Origin: an uncultured Collinsella sp.
GTDB taxonomy: Bacteria > Actinomycetota > Coriobacteriia > Coriobacteriales > Coriobacteriaceae
Direction: 5' to 3'
Length of the DNA: 64,000 nucleotides
Assembly (NCBI GenBank): GCA_902464965.1
Contig: CABQLI010000002.1
Coordinates: 1 to 64,000, forward strand
Part shown: positions 8,673 through 19,130 of the stretch, one piece after another
Layout: the number at the start of each line of letters is the position of its first letter
Numbering within the stretch: the stretch's first letter is position 1
The notes under the pieces: model-generated
The model's input: only the letters and a program-made list of their open reading frames with translations
The model's database searches: none
Told to the model about the DNA's origin: nothing
Program-made: the position numbers and the translations under genes

Positions 8673-9941
8673 CTAGGAACGGTAGTCGCCGTTGATGGAG
8701 ATGTACTCATGCGTGAGGTCGCAGGTCCACACGGTCGTTGCCGCGTCGCCTGCGCCCAGGTCGGCCGAGATCACGATCTCAGGCGCCTCGAAACGTCGTA
8801 GAGCCTCGTCCTCGTCAAAGGGAACAGTCAGACCGTCGCGACAGACGGGCATGCCCATCATGTCGATGGAAACGTCTTCCTGATTAAACTTCACGCCGCA
8901 CTTGCCAAGCGCCATGGCAACGCGGCCCCAGTTGCAGTCGTGGCCGGCGATGCAGGTCTTAACGAGCGGCGAGTTGGCAACGGCACGAGCGGCGATATCA
9001 GCTTCCTCGTCGTTGGCGGCTCCGGTAACGTTGACCGTAACAAGCTTGGATGCGCCCTCACCATCGGTGGCGATATTGCGCGCCAGGCTCTCGCACACCT
9101 CGTGCACGGCAAATGCCAACTCGTCAAAGGCATCGGAGCCCTCGACGATAGGCTCGGCATCTGCGGCAGCGGCGCCGGAGGCAAGCATGATGCAGGTGTC
9201 GTTGGTCGAGGTGTCGGAATCGACCGTTACCTTGTTAAAGGTCTGTTTGACGGTCGAGAGCAGCAGGGCATGAAGTGCCGCCGGCTCGACGGGGGCATCG
9301 GTAGTAATGACCGCGATCATGGTGGCCATATTGGGCATGATCATGCCCGAGCCCTTGCACATTCCGCCTACCGAATAGACGTTGCCCGCATGGCCCGCAG
9401 CCTCACTGACGTAGGACACGGCGTACTCCTTGGAGTGCGTGTCGGTCGTCATGATGGCGCGAGCGGCATCGGCGCCACCGTGGGCAGAGAGCGCCTCGTA
9501 GGCAGCAGGAATGGCAGTCTCAAACGTGTCGATCGGCAGAATCTGGCCAATCACACCCGTGGAGGCAACCAGAATCTGCTGGGGCTCGCAGCCGATGACC
9601 TGCGATGCGATGCTGCACGTCTCGCGCGCGCATGCAAGGCCGGTCTCACCCGTGGCGGCGTTGGCATTGCCAGAGTTGACCGAAACGCCGGCGATGATTC
9701 CGTAGCCCTTGTCGGCACCGCCCAGGTTGGCACGGCTCACCTGCACGGGCGCCGCGCAAAAGCGATTGGTGGTAAACACTCCAGCGCCGGGACAGGGTTT
9801 ATCGGGCACGACGAGCGCGTAATCCAGACGCTCGGGGTTCTTGCGGAACCCAGCGTGGATGCCTGCAGCCTTAAAACCAGCCGCAGCCGTAACGCCGCCC
9901 TCGACGGCGCGAATCTTGATATCAAACAGCTCGGTATTCAT
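8673..9941 (-). CDS. argJ: Glutamate N-acetyltransferase / ornithine acetyltransferase
   Basis: Recycles the acetyl group from N-acetylornithine to glutamate and may also use acetyl-CoA; cytoplasmic. Length is 422 residues. The self-cleavage and nucleophile site is GMIMPNMATMIAV, where the precursor is cut before Thr to give two chains. The downstream motif DSDTSTNDTC and GHDCNWGRVAMALG are typical. The presence of argJ and the lack of an adjacent argA or argE agree with the cyclic acetyl pathway. It is flanked by argC upstream (134 bp) and argB downstream (81 bp). Confidence 0.94.
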   Translation of the reverse strand: MNTELFDIKIRAVEGGVTAAAGFKAAGIHAGFRKNPERLDYALVVPDKPCPGAGVFTTNRFCAAPVQVSRANLGGADKGYGIIAGVSVNSGNANAATGETGLACARETCSIASQVIGCEPQQILVASTGVIGQILPIDTFETAIPAAYEALSAHGGADAARAIMTTDTHSKEYAVSYVSEAAGHAGNVYSVGGMCKGSGMIMPNMATMIAVITTDAPVEPAALHALLLSTVKQTFNKVTVDSDTSTNDTCIMLASGAAAADAEPIVEGSDAFDELAFAVHEVCESLARNIATDGEGASKLVTVNVTGAANDEEADIAARAVANSPLVKTCIAGHDCNWGRVAMALGKCGVKFNQEDVSIDMMGMPVCRDGLTVPFDEDEALRRFEAPEIVISADLGAGDAATTVWTCDLTHEYISINGDYRS

Positions 9942-10075
9942 CGTCCCTACGACTCCTTATATCAAATAAAAAACGGACATCGGTTGGTGCGCCATGCCAG
10001 TCCTGATCATGAGACCAGCTTAGGAGTGGCGCCCCACTCGATGCCCGACTGCCAAATCATTAACAATCGAATGTG

Positions 10076-11146
10076 CTACACCGGGCACGCCACTGTGGGC
10101 AAGCCTCGTCGCTCATCAAAGCCAAAGACGATATTGGCGCACTGGACCGCTTGGCCCGCAGCGCCCTTGCACAGATTGTCGATGGCGCCCGTCGCCACCA
10201 GCACGCCCGCGCGCTTGTTGAGCGCGAGGCCAATCTGGGCGGCGTTGGTGCCGACGACCGAAGCCGTCTTGGGCTGCTGGCCGGCATCGAGTACGCGCAC
10301 GAAGGTGCGACCAGCGTAGAACTGCTTGTAATAGTCGACAACGTCCTCAAGGGTCAAGGTATCAATAGCCTGCGGCGTGAGCGGCAGCGTCACCGTGGAG
10401 AGCAGGCCGCGCTTGAGCGGTGCCAGATGCGGGGTGAAGACGACACGATCGGTCAGGCCAAGGATTTGCTCAATCTCGGGCGTATGACGATGCTTGCCTA
10501 CGCCATAGGCCTCCAAGTTCTCGTCGGCGCTGCAAAAATGCGTACGAGCGTTGCAGGACTTGCCGGCACCCGTTACACCGCTGATGGCATCGACAATCAC
10601 GGGACCGTTCTCGGCCACCCAGCCCGCACGCACGGCAGGAGCGGCAGCAAGGCTCGTTGCGGTGGGATAGCAACCGGCGCAGGCGACCAGCACGGGTTTG
10701 CCGTCGGCATGGCTGGAAGCAGCGGTCTCTAAGTCCTGGCAGAACAGCTCGGGGAGGCCGAAAGCACGCGTCTTGAGCAGCTCGGGGCTCGTATGCGCGG
10801 CGGCATACCACGCCTCGAACACGGCCGGATCGCTCAGACGGTAGTCGGCAGACAAATCGAAGCAGGAAACGCCTGCGGCAAGCAGCGCGGGCACCTGTGC
10901 CATGGCAGCCGTGTGCGGCACGGCAAGAAAAACCGCATCGCAGCTCTTAAGCTCGGGGGCGTCATGCGTGGTGAAAACCAGATCGCTCACGCCAGCAAAG
11001 CTCGGATACACCACGGACAGCGGCTGGCCGGCATCGGCGTTGGACGTAATGGCAACAAGTTCAAACTCGGGATGGCCGAGCACGAGGCGAATGAGCTCGG
11101 CTCCGGCATATCCAGCCGCGCCGACGATTCCAACCTTCAAAGACAT
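10076..11146 (-). CDS. argC: N-acetyl-gamma-glutamyl-phosphate reductase
   Basis: NADPH-dependent reduction of acetylglutamyl phosphate to the semialdehyde, the third step of arginine synthesis. Length is 356 residues. The N-terminal Rossmann motif is VGIVGAAGYAGAELIRL, the catalytic cysteine is in VACAGCYPTATSLA, and HRHTPEIEQ follows later. AAGGAG lies 6 nt before the ATG. It is the first gene of argC-argJ-argB-argD; argF, argG and argH are not in this window. The leader carries ARG-box-like palindromes (separate entry), so ArgR control is likely. Confidence 0.94.
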   Translation of the reverse strand: MSLKVGIVGAAGYAGAELIRLVLGHPEFELVAITSNADAGQPLSVVYPSFAGVSDLVFTTHDAPELKSCDAVFLAVPHTAAMAQVPALLAAGVSCFDLSADYRLSDPAVFEAWYAAAHTSPELLKTRAFGLPELFCQDLETAASSHADGKPVLVACAGCYPTATSLAAAPAVRAGWVAENGPVIVDAISGVTGAGKSCNARTHFCSADENLEAYGVGKHRHTPEIEQILGLTDRVVFTPHLAPLKRGLLSTVTLPLTPQAIDTLTLEDVVDYYKQFYAGRTFVRVLDAGQQPKTASVVGTNAAQIGLALNKRAGVLVATGAIDNLCKGAAGQAVQCANIVFGFDERRGLPTVACPV

Positions 11147-11230
11147 ATCAGACTCCTTGTCTGCGATTTATGCACCGATGCGCATTTCGCAGCGGTCGTT
11201 ATGAAGTGGGTTGAAACTTTAGCACCAAAA

Positions 11231-11270
11231 GATGCATGAACACGTAAATGGCTTGCATATTCATGCATTG
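11231..11270 (-). promoter_or_regulatory. Candidate ARG boxes upstream of argC
   Basis: Two AT-rich palindromic sites lie 85-125 bp before argC. On the minus strand one reads AATGCATGAATATGCAAG (11252-11269), close to the ArgR box theme TGAATnnnnATnCA. The second is TTCATGCATC (11231-11240). ArgR itself is not in the window, so the assignment rests on sequence resemblance and location. Confidence 0.5.
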
Positions 11271-11312
11271 AAACATTCCCGACACATTCGCCTAAAGGAA
11301 TTGACAAATGGA

Positions 11313-11366
11313 GCGGGCCCCGTATTGACCGGCGCTCCTAACGGCGCCGGGCAATACGGGGCCCGC
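11313..11366 (-). terminator. Strong nested hairpin after the PPOX gene
   Basis: GCGGGCCCCGTATTG pairs perfectly with CAATACGGGGCCCGC (11352-11366), and inside it CCGGCGC pairs with GCGCCGG. There is no convincing T tract on either strand. It may act as a terminator for the gene at 11404 or belong to the palindrome family described in the findings. Confidence 0.5.
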
Positions 11367-11403
11367 CCATGCGAAAACCAAGTTGTTAGGATGAGCCAGC
11401 TGG

Positions 11404-11814
11404 CTAGAGCTCGACCGGCACCCATTCGTCGTGATTGCAGATAAAAGCCTCGGGATCCTCGACGCTAAAGAAGACGAGCGTGGGGTCGTTAGGCCCCTCA
11501 TAGTGCTCGCTCAGGCGCTCTAGATGCTTCCACCCGGCTTCGCGCATTTCGTCTAAAGCCCGGTCATCCAAGCCGGCACGCCCGCGCAAGATGAGCCAGC
11601 CATGGCCCGGCCACCAACTCGTGGCCTCAAAGCGCTGATTTTGCAGCAGCTCTTGCCACACATCTTTGGTGCGCGCCGTTACGAACCACAGTTTGCCGTC
11701 CTGAATCTGTGCAAACGAGAACGGACGCACATGTGGCTGTCCGTCCACGCTCGTCGCCAGATACCACGCCGGCACCGACGTCAGATACTCCAAAACCGTA
11801 TTCAATCCGTCCAC
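11404..11814 (-). CDS. Pyridoxamine 5'-phosphate oxidase-fold flavin protein (first of two)
   Basis: Small split-barrel flavin-binding protein of 136 residues; reaction unknown. Typical PPOX features are PAWYLATSVDGQPHVRPFSF near the N-terminus, DGKLWFVTARTKDVWQEL, and a WLILRGRA strand. AGGAGG precedes the ATG. It is preceded by a paralogue (11859-12305) with the same LWF(V/C)T(A/S)R(T/D)KDVW core, so this is a tandem duplication. The pair follows the riboflavin transport operon in the same direction, which is suggestive for flavoproteins but not proof of co-regulation. Confidence 0.8.
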   Translation of the reverse strand: MDGLNTVLEYLTSVPAWYLATSVDGQPHVRPFSFAQIQDGKLWFVTARTKDVWQELLQNQRFEATSWWPGHGWLILRGRAGLDDRALDEMREAGWKHLERLSEHYEGPNDPTLVFFSVEDPEAFICNHDEWVPVEL

Positions 11815-11858
11815 GTTTCCTCCTGTACTAGCTAGTTTGGGGGCCTGGTTTGTGCGAG

Positions 11859-12305
11859 CTAGAGCTCCAGGCGCTCTTCGCTGCCGTCGATATCACAGAA
11901 GCGCGCGGCAATGTTGCGGACCGAGAAGAACGCAAGGCGGCCGTCGTTGGCGCTATCGTGTTCCTCGCCGATGCCCACCATGTGTTTAAAACCCGCCTGG
12001 CGTACCTTGTCGCTCACGACCGCATCGTCCTCGAGCGCGGCTTCGCCGGTCAATACGATCCAACATTCCCCCGGCTTCCAGCCCGAGAGCTCAAACTTGG
12101 GATTCGCACTCAGCTCCGCCCACACATCCTTGTCGCGCGACGTGCAAAACCACAACTTACCGTCATCGACCATGGCAAACGAAAACGGCCTCACGCGAGG
12201 CTGATGCCCGTCGGCCACATCGGTCGTGGCCAGATACCACGCCGGAATGCGCCTGAAATATGAACAGGCGCGCTCAAGCTGAGCCGTGCGGTCGTTGTCG
12301 GTCAT
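11859..12305 (-). CDS. Pyridoxamine 5'-phosphate oxidase-fold flavin protein (second of two)
   Basis: 148-residue paralogue of the downstream gene, with PAWYLATTDVADGHQPRVRP, DGKLWFCTSRDKDVWAEL, a CWIVLTGEA strand and a C-terminal FFSVRN motif. The fold binds FMN or F420 in related proteins; the substrate cannot be told. AAAGGGG lies upstream of the ATG. It starts 30 bp after ecfT, so read-through from the FMN-controlled operon is possible. The 44-bp gap between the two copies carries no terminator. Confidence 0.8.
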   Translation of the reverse strand: MTDNDRTAQLERACSYFRRIPAWYLATTDVADGHQPRVRPFSFAMVDDGKLWFCTSRDKDVWAELSANPKFELSGWKPGECWIVLTGEAALEDDAVVSDKVRQAGFKHMVGIGEEHDSANDGRLAFFSVRNIAARFCDIDGSEERLEL

Positions 12306-12335
12306 AGGGACCCCTTTCTTGCGCTCGAATCGCGC

Positions 12336-13136
12336 CTAAACAAGTTGAAGGTTGATGACGATGACGCAGATGAGCAGCAGCGCCGTCACCACCGCAGCCA
12401 GCGCATCCCCGCGGCGAAATGCAAGCGCATGCAGGCGCGTGCGGCCCTGCTCGCCGTGATAGCAGCGTGCATCCATGGCAGCAGACAGCGTCTCGGCATG
12501 GCGGAACACGCCCGTGAACAGCGGAATCGCCACACTGCCGAGCATACGCACGCCGCCGAGCGGGCCTCCCGTCACGCGTGCACCGCGGCTTGCCTGCGCG
12601 TCCGCCGTCTGCTTCATCTCGGTAGCGAACTGCGGCATAAAGCGCAACGCGATACCCATGATCATGCCGAGCTCGTGCGCAGGAAGTCCCACACGCGCAA
12701 ACGGCGCGAGCAGGCGCTCAAAGCCCGCGGTGAGATCGAGCGTCGGCGTGGTGAGTGTAATGGCGCTCATGCCGGCCATCATCAACGTCAGGCGGCACGC
12801 CATAAAGACGGCAGAACGCAGCGAGCCCTCGCTTATCTGCAAAAATCCGAGCTGCCACAGGATGCGCCCATTCTGATCGGTAAACAAGTTGAGCACCGCG
12901 ACCACGACGACGATTGCCAGCAGCGGCGCCATCGACGACAGAACGCGACGAACCGGCACCCGAGACACGGCATAGATCAGCACGACGAAAATTGCGACAG
13001 GGGCCAGTCCGCGGAAGCTGCTGACTGTGAGCGTCGTGATCAGAAACACAAAGCCCAAGAGCAACTTGGTTCGCGGGTCCAGGCGGTGAATTGCACTATC
13101 GCTGGGATAGTAACTACCAAACGAAAACGCCTCCAT
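12336..13136 (-). CDS. ecfT: ECF transporter transmembrane (T) component
   Basis: Scaffold membrane subunit of an energy-coupling factor vitamin importer, linking the S-component to the ATPase. Length is 266 residues, with hydrophobic segments throughout (for example LLLGFVFLITTLTV and LLAIVVVVAVLNL). The two coupling-helix motifs end in DAQASRGAR and AAMDARCYHG, equivalent to the family's A/X-R-G motifs, although Cys replaces Gly in the second. Its start overlaps the ecfA stop (TGATG), so translation is coupled. It is the last gene of the riboflavin uptake operon. Confidence 0.9.
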   Translation of the reverse strand: MEAFSFGSYYPSDSAIHRLDPRTKLLLGFVFLITTLTVSSFRGLAPVAIFVVLIYAVSRVPVRRVLSSMAPLLAIVVVVAVLNLFTDQNGRILWQLGFLQISEGSLRSAVFMACRLTLMMAGMSAITLTTPTLDLTAGFERLLAPFARVGLPAHELGMIMGIALRFMPQFATEMKQTADAQASRGARVTGGPLGGVRMLGSVAIPLFTGVFRHAETLSAAMDARCYHGEQGRTRLHALAFRRGDALAAVVTALLLICVIVINLQLV

Positions 13137-15040
13137 CAGCAGCCCTCCTCTCGCGCGACCGTCTTGGATTTAGCAATGTCCGCGACGTTAGAAGGACCGC
13201 CCGAGCGACCGATTAGCAGGTCCACCAACTCATCTGCCAGCGACTCAACCGTATAGAGGCCGTCAAAGCGCAGCGGCACGCCTGCCTTCGCAAGCGTCAG
13301 CGCCATGCGCTGGGCAGCGGGAACACCCAAGCCGATTGATTTAAGCTCATCCGCATGCGCAAAAACCTGAGTGGGCGTGCCCTCGGCAAACACCGCGCCC
13401 TCGTTCATCACGACAATACGGTCGCAGCAATTGGCCAGGTCATCCATGCTGTGCGAAACCATGACAACGGTCAGGCCATCGCGGTGAAGTCGATCGATGA
13501 GCCCTAGGAAATCCCTGCGCGCAGCCGGATCGAGCCCCGCCATGGGTTCATCGAGCACCAGGACTTCGGGCTCCATGGCGAGCACGCCGGCGAATGCCAC
13601 GCGCCGTTGCTGACCGCCCGAAAGCTCAAAGGGACTCTTGTCGCCGACCGTGGAAAGGTCGAGGCCCACGCGCAAGAGCGATGACTCGACACGACGGTCG
13701 ACTTCATCTTGCGGCAAGCCAAGGTTATGCGGACCAAACGCCACGTCCTGCGCCACGGTTTCGGCAAACAGCTGACGCTCAGGATATTGAAACACCACGC
13801 CGACCTTGGCCTTAACCGCGGCGGCGTCTTTCTTGTTTGACAGATCGAGCCCCAGCGCGCGAACGGATCCCTCCTGGGGGCGAATCAAACCGTTGAGATG
13901 CTGGACCAGCGTCGACTTACCCGAACCGGTATGACCTGCCAAGCCCAGGAACTCGCCGCGACGCACCGTCAGCGATACATCGCGCAGCGCCCACGGGCTG
14001 CTTGGGTCGTTTCCCCAGAGAGCCTGTTTGCTCGATTTGCCCGCAGTGGCCGAGCGCTTATGCCAGCGGCGGCGCTCGCGCGGACTGAGCGAATAGCTAA
14101 ACGAAAGGTGCGAAATCTCGATAACGGGCTCCAGCGCGTCTGCGCCATCGAGCGCAGAGGAAACGTTGTCGGGAATACGAGGATCGAATGCGAAAGGCCG
14201 CCCGGCGATGCCTGTCCTACTCCGCTCGGCATAAGCCTGCGCTATACCGGCGACCATATCCGCCTCGCGCACCTGCGCATAAACGGGCACGCCCTTCGCA
14301 CGAAGCGCCACGCCCAAACGGCACGACTCCGGCATATCAAGGTTGAGCTGCGCGAGTTCGTCCGCCTGCGTCAAGATCTCCTCGGGCGTGCCCAACATGG
14401 CAACGCGGCCCGCTTGGAAGACAGCAACGCGATCGGCCTCGGCAGCCTCTTCCATAAAGTGCGTAATCATCACGATGGTCATGCCACGATCGTGGAGCGC
14501 ACGGCAAGCCTTCATGAGGCCCTTGCGCCCACGCGGATCGAGCATCGAGGAAGCCTCATCCAAGATGAGCACGCGCGGTTCCATGGCAAGTACGCCGGCA
14601 AGCGCCACGCGCTGCTTTTGTCCGCCCGAGAGCGCATGGGTCTCGTGGCGCTCAAAGCCCACCAGGCCCACGCCCTTCAGCGCCTCGCGTACGCGCTGCG
14701 CAATTTGCGCCGATGGCACGCCAAGGTTTTCGGGACCGAACGCAACGTCATCTTCGACAAGCGTTGCCACCAGCTGGTCGTCGGGATTCTGGAACACCAT
14801 GCCCGCGGTCGAGCGAATGTCGTAGACCAGCTCGGGGTCGGACGTATCCATGCCGTTGATACGTACCGTGCCCGCATCGGGCTGCAGCAGCGCATTCAGG
14901 TGCTTGGCAAACGTCGACTTGCCCGACCCATTGCCACCGAGGATGCAGAAAAACTCACCGTCCTCGATGTTCAGATCGACACCGTCGAGTGCTTTCGCAA
15001 CGCCGTCGTAGCTAAATGAGATGCCCCGACACTCAATCAT
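13136..15040 (-). CDS. ecfA: ECF transporter ATPase, EcfA1-EcfA2 fused in one chain
   Basis: Supplies ATP-driven power for the ECF importer. One 634-residue chain holds two complete ABC ATPases. Domain 1 (about 1-275) has Walker A GGNGSGKSTFAKH, signature LSGGQKQRVALAG and Walker B VLILDEASSMLD. Domain 2 (about 305-600) has GHTGSGKSTLVQH, LSGGQQRRVAFAG and VLVLDEPMAGLDP. A basic, low-complexity linker (RERRRWHKRSATAGKSSK) lies near residue 330. Two separate proteins are usual in Firmicutes. Domain 1 has Ala-Ser where most have Pro-Thr or Pro-Met after the Walker B DE. The start overlaps the ribU stop by ATGA. Confidence 0.92.
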   Translation of the reverse strand: MIECRGISFSYDGVAKALDGVDLNIEDGEFFCILGGNGSGKSTFAKHLNALLQPDAGTVRINGMDTSDPELVYDIRSTAGMVFQNPDDQLVATLVEDDVAFGPENLGVPSAQIAQRVREALKGVGLVGFERHETHALSGGQKQRVALAGVLAMEPRVLILDEASSMLDPRGRKGLMKACRALHDRGMTIVMITHFMEEAAEADRVAVFQAGRVAMLGTPEEILTQADELAQLNLDMPESCRLGVALRAKGVPVYAQVREADMVAGIAQAYAERSRTGIAGRPFAFDPRIPDNVSSALDGADALEPVIEISHLSFSYSLSPRERRRWHKRSATAGKSSKQALWGNDPSSPWALRDVSLTVRRGEFLGLAGHTGSGKSTLVQHLNGLIRPQEGSVRALGLDLSNKKDAAAVKAKVGVVFQYPERQLFAETVAQDVAFGPHNLGLPQDEVDRRVESSLLRVGLDLSTVGDKSPFELSGGQQRRVAFAGVLAMEPEVLVLDEPMAGLDPAARRDFLGLIDRLHRDGLTVVMVSHSMDDLANCCDRIVVMNEGAVFAEGTPTQVFAHADELKSIGLGVPAAQRMALTLAKAGVPLRFDGLYTVESLADELVDLLIGRSGGPSNVADIAKSKTVAREEGC

Positions 15041-15627
15041 GCGCGGCCTTTGACCTGGCCCTTTTTAGGCGTGATGAGGTTGGAGACCGCCTTGTACACC
15101 GCAAGCGTCAATACCGAATTAAGCACGGTCTTGATAAGGTTGAACGGCAGCACGGCAGGAATCATGAGCGGGGCGATCACATCGACCGAGCCATACCAGA
15201 ACCATACGCCAATGGTAAGGTTCGCGACCATGGACAGCACCGTAGCGACAATGACGCCGAGCACCAGACCAATCACGGCACCCTTGTAGGTGTGCATCTT
15301 TTGGTAGACGATCGCCGCAGGCAGAATATAGCCCAGCGTAGCGACCAGGTTCATAAGCGCGCCGACCCAGTCACCCGTAGTGAGTGCATGGATAACGATC
15401 GCCATGGCGGCAACAGCAGTACCGGCACCGGGGCCATACGCAAACCCGCACACCATCGCCGGCACCAGCGACGGGTCATACGTCAAAAACGGCGCCGAGG
15501 GAAGAATGGGTAGCTGTACATACATAAACAACGCGCTCAAGGCACACATCAACGCCATGGTAACGAGCTGTTTGGTGCTCCACCTATTCGTGTTCTCAAA
15601 ATGGATATGCTGCGACTGTTCAGACAT
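15037..15627 (-). CDS. ribU: Riboflavin-specific ECF S component
   Basis: Membrane substrate-binding subunit for riboflavin uptake. Length is 196 residues with about six hydrophobic segments, and the segment APFLTYDPSLVPAMVCGFAYG matches the RibU-type signature region. Assignment to riboflavin rests mainly on the FMN riboswitch directly upstream. The ATG at 15627 is chosen because AGGTGA lies just before it; an ATG at 15648 lies inside the conserved 3' strand of the riboswitch and is not credible. It leads the operon ribU-ecfA-ecfT with overlapping stops and starts. Confidence 0.9.
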   Translation of the reverse strand: MSEQSQHIHFENTNRWSTKQLVTMALMCALSALFMYVQLPILPSAPFLTYDPSLVPAMVCGFAYGPGAGTAVAAMAIVIHALTTGDWVGALMNLVATLGYILPAAIVYQKMHTYKGAVIGLVLGVIVATVLSMVANLTIGVWFWYGSVDVIAPLMIPAVLPFNLIKTVLNSVLTLAVYKAVSNLITPKKGQVKGRA

Positions 15628-15638
15628 AAGATCACCTG

Positions 15639-15820
15639 CCTCTTTCATCCGGACTCTAACCGTTGGTACTGGGATCTCACCAGTTCAGCCGGCATGCGAA
15701 CCAACACACGCACGGGTCGCGGACTCATCGGCTCGGTCGCAGGCACCTCGCCTGCTCCACGGCGCCCCTTTGGCACCGCCCGATTTACCGCCAGTGGGGA
15801 ATTCCACCCCGCCCTGAAAC
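15639..15820 (-). promoter_or_regulatory. FMN riboswitch (RFN element)
   Basis: Read on the minus strand, the RFN landmarks appear in order: TTCAGGGCGGGGTGGAATTC, CCCACTGGCGGTAAATC, AGTCCGCGACCCG, GAACTGGTGAGATCCCAGTA, CCAACGGTTAGAGTCCGGAT and GAAAGAGG. The variable arm lies between GGCGGTAAATC and GAGTCCGCGA. Its 3' end abuts the ribU Shine-Dalgarno, so FMN binding should block translation or transcription of the uptake operon. Confidence 0.96.
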
Positions 15821-16196
15821 AGCAATTGCAAGTGTAGCACGAGCAATCGTTCGCGCAAGTATGCCGAGGGTAATTTATGGTGGGGATCAGTTGCCGCAAC
15901 AACCACGCTCCCCACCCATCCCAAAGTGGCGCGCCTTTCGCGGCAAAGCCGCGAAACAGCGACCAGGACACGTATCCCCATTAGCCACGATCTCCGCCCA
16001 CGCCGACCTCAAGGCCGTAAACGCAGGGAATCCGGGGGCGTGACGGGGGCTTCTCTCCGGAACATTCCGCAGGACGCAAAGAGGCTCCGCAGCGCGAAGC
16101 GCGATGCGGAGCCTCTTTGCATGTCCGAGGACGTTCCGGAGAGAAGCCCCCGTCACGCCCCCGGATCCCCGGTGGGAGTTCTAGACCTTATCGGCC
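15821..16196. other. Intergenic region between groL and the ribU riboswitch
   Basis: No gene was recognised. It must contain the promoter for ribU at its low-coordinate end (not pinned down). The high-coordinate part is occupied by a 137-bp palindrome (separate entry). Confidence 0.5.
16030..16166. repeat. 137-bp nested palindrome downstream of groL
   Basis: A 34-nt left arm (16030-16063) pairs perfectly with 16133-16166. Inside, GCAAAGAGGCTCCGC (16076-16090) pairs with GCGGAGCCTCTTTGC (16106-16120) around an AGCGCGAAGCGCGAT tip. The right arm ends 31 bp after the groL stop. It could terminate groL, but it is much longer than an ordinary terminator and has no T run. Confidence 0.85.
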
Positions 16197-17912
<1,716 letters not shown>

Positions 17913-17930
17913 TCAGAGATTCTGACGAGA

Positions 17931-18224
17931 CTAGGCCTCGACGACGGCGTAGATGTCGTCGGCGCGCATCAGCAGATACTTCTCGCCGTCGACCTTGACC
18001 TCGTTGCCACCGAACTTACCGTAGATGACAACGTCGCCAACCTTGACGTCCATGGGGATGCGCTCACCCTTGTCGTTGACCTTGCCGGCGCCCACGGCAA
18101 CGATGGTGCCACGCTGCGGCTTCTCCTGAGCGTTGCTGGCAATATACAGACCAGAAGCGGTCTTCTGCTCGGCCTCGTCGGGCTTGACCAGAACACGATC
18201 TGCAAGCGGCTTCAAAGACGACAT
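17931..18224 (-). CDS. groS: 10 kDa co-chaperonin GroES
   Basis: Heptameric lid for GroEL. Length is 97 residues, starting MSSLKPLADRVLVKPDE, with the mobile-loop region EAEQKTASGLYI and the conserved GDVVIYGKFGGNEVK and YLLMRADDIYAVVE ends. The ATG at 18224 is fixed by AAAGGAGGAG upstream; the open frame continues further upstream but without homology. No CIRCE (TTAGCACTC-N9-GAGTGCTAA) and no HAIR box was found in the 140 bp ahead, so the mode of heat-shock control is unclear. Confidence 0.96.
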   Translation of the reverse strand: MSSLKPLADRVLVKPDEAEQKTASGLYIASNAQEKPQRGTIVAVGAGKVNDKGERIPMDVKVGDVVIYGKFGGNEVKVDGEKYLLMRADDIYAVVEA

Positions 18225-18362
18225 GCTTGTCTCCTCCTTTTTGGGCCGCGCGGTTATACCACGCGAATTAACCCTTTTTTGTTTGCGTACGCGTTGAATG
18301 GTACCCACGAATGGCGGGTTATACAACACGGAGTCAAAAAATCTTATTTTTTGGCACTTAGA

Positions 18363-18561
18363 TTTTCTGAATGCCGGGGGATAACTTAGCAGTGGCTCCC
18401 GGGGCGGACCGGATGGCATGAAGTTTGCTGCTCTACAGTCCTGCGCAAGACGGAAAGCACATTAAGTGCTTTCCTTTGCGTGCGGAACTCGCGACAAACT
18501 TCATGCCCTCCGGTCCGCCCCGGGAGCCAGGTTGACTAACTAGGGCCCGGCATTCAGAAAA
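18363..18561. repeat. 199-bp triple-nested palindrome upstream of groS
   Basis: Outer arms TTTTCTGAATGCCGGG (18363-18378) and CCCGGCATTCAGAAAA (18546-18561) are perfect. Middle arms at 18394-18427 and 18495-18528 (beginning GGCTCCCGGGGCGGACCGG) pair with one mismatch. The tip is GGAAAGCAC-ATTAA-GTGCTTTCC (18452-18474). The function is unknown. Confidence 0.85.
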
Positions 18562-19130
18562 GTCAGTGCAGCAAAATGGCGATGCGGATAGCGACATGGG
18601 CATGATTTTCGCTGCGAGCACGGGTCCCCTAGGGAGCATCGTGCATTTTTGGGAGTTTTCAGCAGACCAGGACGGCTGCATACGCGCCAGACACACCATA
18701 TTGGTCCCAAGGACGCCTTCGACCGGCGATTTGAGTCGGCAGGCGAACCCCGTCAAGACAAAAAGGCATGCCTCGCGCCGCACCGGACCCCAAATGACGT
18801 CGATCTCCGCAATGCCGCCCGACTGCAGCGGCACCGGCAGAGCTCGCGGTGCTGAATACTCCGTTTTTTGCACGGCACGGGCGGGGGTACATCAGGATCA
18901 GGAAGGACATCCCAGCCTTTTTATGCAATCTGTAATGGGAAGTATGCAAAACACCAAGAGATAGCATTGCTGGTGTCCAAATTGAGCGCGGGGCAGCAGC
19001 ACCTCCGCCCCGCACCCAAATCCAACAGAGCAGGGACGCTCATGGCGGATCCCCACCAAAACGCAAACGCGGCTCGAGCGCTATCCCAAAAAGGCTGCCC
19101 GAGCCGCGCTTAACGGTACGGCATGAATAC
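18562..19130. other. Gene-free region between groS and the amidohydrolase
   Basis: About 570 bp in which no coding frame with a ribosome site or a recognisable product was seen. It holds two GC-rich hairpins: GCGGGGC/GCCCCGC near 18989-19015, and GCGGCTCG/CGAGCCGC near 19069-19106. The second is well placed to end the leftward amidohydrolase transcript. A structured RNA is possible, but no known family was recognised. Confidence 0.4.

Noticed and set aside
15628..15648. Upstream ATG for ribU
   Set aside because: It lies within the conserved GGATGAAAGA strand of the FMN riboswitch.
18433..18873. 146-codon minus-strand frame beside groS
   Set aside because: It reads straight through the 199-bp palindrome, has no ribosome site and no homology pattern.
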